Source: Corynebacterium halotolerans YIM 70093 = DSM 44683 | GTDB lineage: Bacteria > Actinomycetota > Actinomycetes > Mycobacteriales > Mycobacteriaceae | Direction of reading: 5' to 3' | DNA: 64,000 bases | NCBI RefSeq assembly: GCF_000341345.1 | Contig: NC_020302.1 | Coordinates: forward strand, 1,034,075-1,098,074 | Part shown: positions 62,412 through 64,000 of the stretch, piece after piece | How the letters are laid out: each line of letters begins with the position of its first letter | Numbering within the stretch: position 1 is the stretch's first letter | The notes under the pieces: generated by a model | What the model saw: the letters and a program-made list of their open reading frames with translations, nothing else | Told to the model about the DNA's origin: nothing | Database searches by the model: none | Program-made: the position numbers and the translations under genes

Positions 62412-63242
62412 CTCCCGCTCATCGGGCCGGTGGCGGCGCCCGCTTTCCAGGTGATGGGCTGGAATATCCGCCGACGTCTGTCGCCCGTCACCCCACGCCC
62501 CGCGGACCGTTGGGACCGCCGCGCTCCCCGGATGCGGGCACTGCTGCAGGTGGAGCAGCCGACGGTGCTCGGCGCGCAGGAAGCGCTCCCGGATCAGGTC
62601 AGCTTCCTGCAGGACTCGCTCGGGCAGGGCTACCGTGTCATCGGCCAGGGGCGAAGCGCCAACGGTGGGGGAGAAGCCTCTCCGATCCTCTATGACAGCC
62701 GGAGACTGGAGCTGCTGGACTGGAAGCAGAGTGCACTTTCCGACACCCCGGAGCGGCCGGGGTCGGTCTCCTGGGGAAACATCATCCCCCGCATCATGGT
62801 GTCAGCGATTTTCCGGGACCGTGTGACCTCGCGGCGCTTTCTCACCGTGAACACCCACCTGGATCACCTCTCCCGGCGTTCGCGGGTGCGATCCGCGCAG
62901 GCGGTTCTCCGGGTCGTGTCCGACAGTGGCTTGTCTGCCGTGGTCACCGGTGATCTGAATGACGGTGCGGGCAGTGCGCCGCTGCGCGAGTTGCTTACGG
63001 AGGGAGAGCTCGTGGACACGTGGGAGACGGCGGAAGCCCACGACAGTGAGGCCTGGGGCACCTTCCCGAATTACCGGGCGCCCCGCCGTGGCGGGCGCCG
63101 CCTCGACTGGATCTTGGCCTCGCCGACCTTTCGGGTGCTCCGTGCCGCGACCAATCCGCAGCGTCACGACGGAGGATGGGCGTCGGATCACCTGCCGGTG
63201 CAAGCCGTGATGCTTCCGCCCGAGAACAGTGGTGCTCAATGA
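62394..63242 (+). CDS. Endonuclease/exonuclease/phosphatase family protein
   Basis: The 282-residue protein has the EEP-fold pattern VMGWNIRRRL, VLGAQEALPDQ with the conserved Glu, FLTVNTHLDHLSRRSR, AVVTGDLND and SDHLPVQA with the catalytic His. Such proteins cleave nucleic acids or phospholipids. The start is uncertain because a perfect hairpin encloses the GTG at 62394; a start further in, near FQVMGW (about 62450), is possible. It overlaps the next gene by 4 nt. Confidence 0.82.
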   Translation: MDPDPRLPLIGPVAAPAFQVMGWNIRRRLSPVTPRPADRWDRRAPRMRALLQVEQPTVLGAQEALPDQVSFLQDSLGQGYRVIGQGRSANGGGEASPILYDSRRLELLDWKQSALSDTPERPGSVSWGNIIPRIMVSAIFRDRVTSRRFLTVNTHLDHLSRRSRVRSAQAVLRVVSDSGLSAVVTGDLNDGAGSAPLRELLTEGELVDTWETAEAHDSEAWGTFPNYRAPRRGGRRLDWILASPTFRVLRAATNPQRHDGGWASDHLPVQAVMLPPENSGAQ

Positions 63243-63955
63243 TCGATAATTTTCTACGCCCGCCGCGGGGCCTGAGCGAGGTAGTGGCCGACACCCTCCG
63301 TGGGCTTGGCGCGCTCAGTGTTATTCTCGCCGCCGTTTTCTTCGAATTGACGGACGCCGGAGTCATCGCGTTCACCCTGCCCGGACTTGTCGCACCGCGC
63401 TTCATCGGAATCAAGCCATGGCCGGACATCATGCTCTCGGTCACGCTGCTCGTCGCTGCCTGGAGTAGCGTCCTCGATCTGTACACGAGAATCACCTGGT
63501 GGGATCTGGTCGTGCATTTCTTCTGTGTCGGAGTTCTGGCGGTGGGATGTTACCTGTTTCTCGCACGCCTGCGGATTGTGCCCACCCCGTTCACGAGTGG
63601 GTTCACATCGCCGGGCGGTGTCATCCTCACCACCACATTCGGGCTGGCCCTGGGCTCCCTGTGGGAAATGGTGGAATGGTTGGGCTACGCCTACATCACC
63701 TCCGACATCTATGTCACCTATGAGGACACGATCAGCGATATGGCAACGGGCGGACTGGGGGCACTGGGCATGGGTTTCGCTGTCGCCTATCTTCCACTGC
63801 TCCACACCGCGCACCCAACCTCGGCCAGTGCGCCACCAATGTCGGAAGGCAAGAGCCGCCTCAACCGCCAGCGAAGTACGGACCGTGACAGTGATCCGGG
63901 ATCCTCCTCAAGCATGGTTTGCAGGGTGTCCCCGGAAAAAGACCTGCTGGACTGA
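63239..63955 (+). CDS. DUF2238/YjdF-like membrane protein
   Basis: The 238-residue protein has five or so hydrophobic segments. The conserved pattern DLYTRITWWDLVVHFFCVGVLA and GSLWEMVEWLGYAYITSD, then TYEDTISDMATGGLGALG, fits the DUF2238/YjdF type. ATG 63239 overlaps the EEP-gene stop by 4 nt (ATGA), suggesting co-translation. The C-terminal 45 residues are Ser/Asp/Arg-rich and cytoplasmic. Function unknown. Confidence 0.78.
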   Translation: MIDNFLRPPRGLSEVVADTLRGLGALSVILAAVFFELTDAGVIAFTLPGLVAPRFIGIKPWPDIMLSVTLLVAAWSSVLDLYTRITWWDLVVHFFCVGVLAVGCYLFLARLRIVPTPFTSGFTSPGGVILTTTFGLALGSLWEMVEWLGYAYITSDIYVTYEDTISDMATGGLGALGMGFAVAYLPLLHTAHPTSASAPPMSEGKSRLNRQRSTDRDSDPGSSSSMVCRVSPEKDLLD

Positions 63956-64000
63956 TGCCGGGTGGAGCGGTTTCGCTCAACCGCGGCCACACCAGACGGC

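Overview
The window is a piece of a high-GC actinobacterial chromosome, almost certainly from the genus Corynebacterium. The evidence is a PorB/PorC-like small secreted protein beside enolase, the mycothiol-dependent amidase Mca, an LGFP-repeat lipoprotein, several actinobacterial DUF families, and a gene order (eno / FtsB-like / DUF501 / ppx ... DAHP synthase / uppS / coaA / glyA ... fumC / glpX / DUF4245 / xseB / xseA / ispH / DUF6542 / ychF) that I recall as the Corynebacterium core order. I cannot name the species from sequence alone.

Layout. 1-6.8 kb: mazG, a porin-like secreted protein, a lytic transglycosylase, a new 59-residue membrane protein, eno, an FtsB-like divisome protein, DUF501 and exopolyphosphatase. 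6.86-8.9 kb: a tRNA-Leu(UAA) with a short variable loop, then a low-coding pocket with an IS21 istB remnant and a DUF2599 secreted protein. 9-18 kb: a zinc-free alcohol dehydrogenase-like oxidoreductase, a Tat/lipoprotein intradiol dioxygenase, a pair of CNNM/CBS membrane proteins (one frameshifted), a Bax inhibitor-like protein, a lipoprotein, greA, DUF4307 and mca. 18-24 kb: DAHP synthase behind an aromatic leader-peptide attenuator, uppS, a flavodoxin-like protein, ArsR, coaA and glyA. 24-36 kb: two TetR-controlled loci (a GH13 hydrolase and a DHA2 exporter), an aromatic-acid symporter, DUF5997 with a LysR effector domain, an LGFP lipoprotein, PIN-PhoH, an acetyltransferase, and a tandem pair of unknown paralogues. 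37-48 kb: fumC, glpX, DUF4245, an IS remnant, RidA, xseBA, ispH, a repeat element, DUF6542, an AI-2E-type permease and ychF.

48-50.3 kb is the most unusual region. The 3' end of ychF is present three times (47972, 49366, 50256). The copies bound two small AT-richer cassettes, one with a higB-higA-unknown operon and one with a 2H phosphoesterase. The cassette ends resemble each other and no integrase gene is visible. This looks like serial site-specific integration into the end of ychF by small integrase-less elements.

50.7-64 kb: an old yellow enzyme, a tocopherol cyclase-like protein, a flavin reductase and a RibD-like reductase; a MoxR-type AAA/VWA pair; a histidine phosphatase with an SCO1664-family protein; an epoxide hydrolase-like protein; a secreted DUF4185 protein; an exo/endonuclease-phosphatase; and a DUF2238-like membrane protein.

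Many genes appear to be transcribed leaderless: a -10 hexamer begins 12-15 nt before the start codon. I used this to decide several starts.
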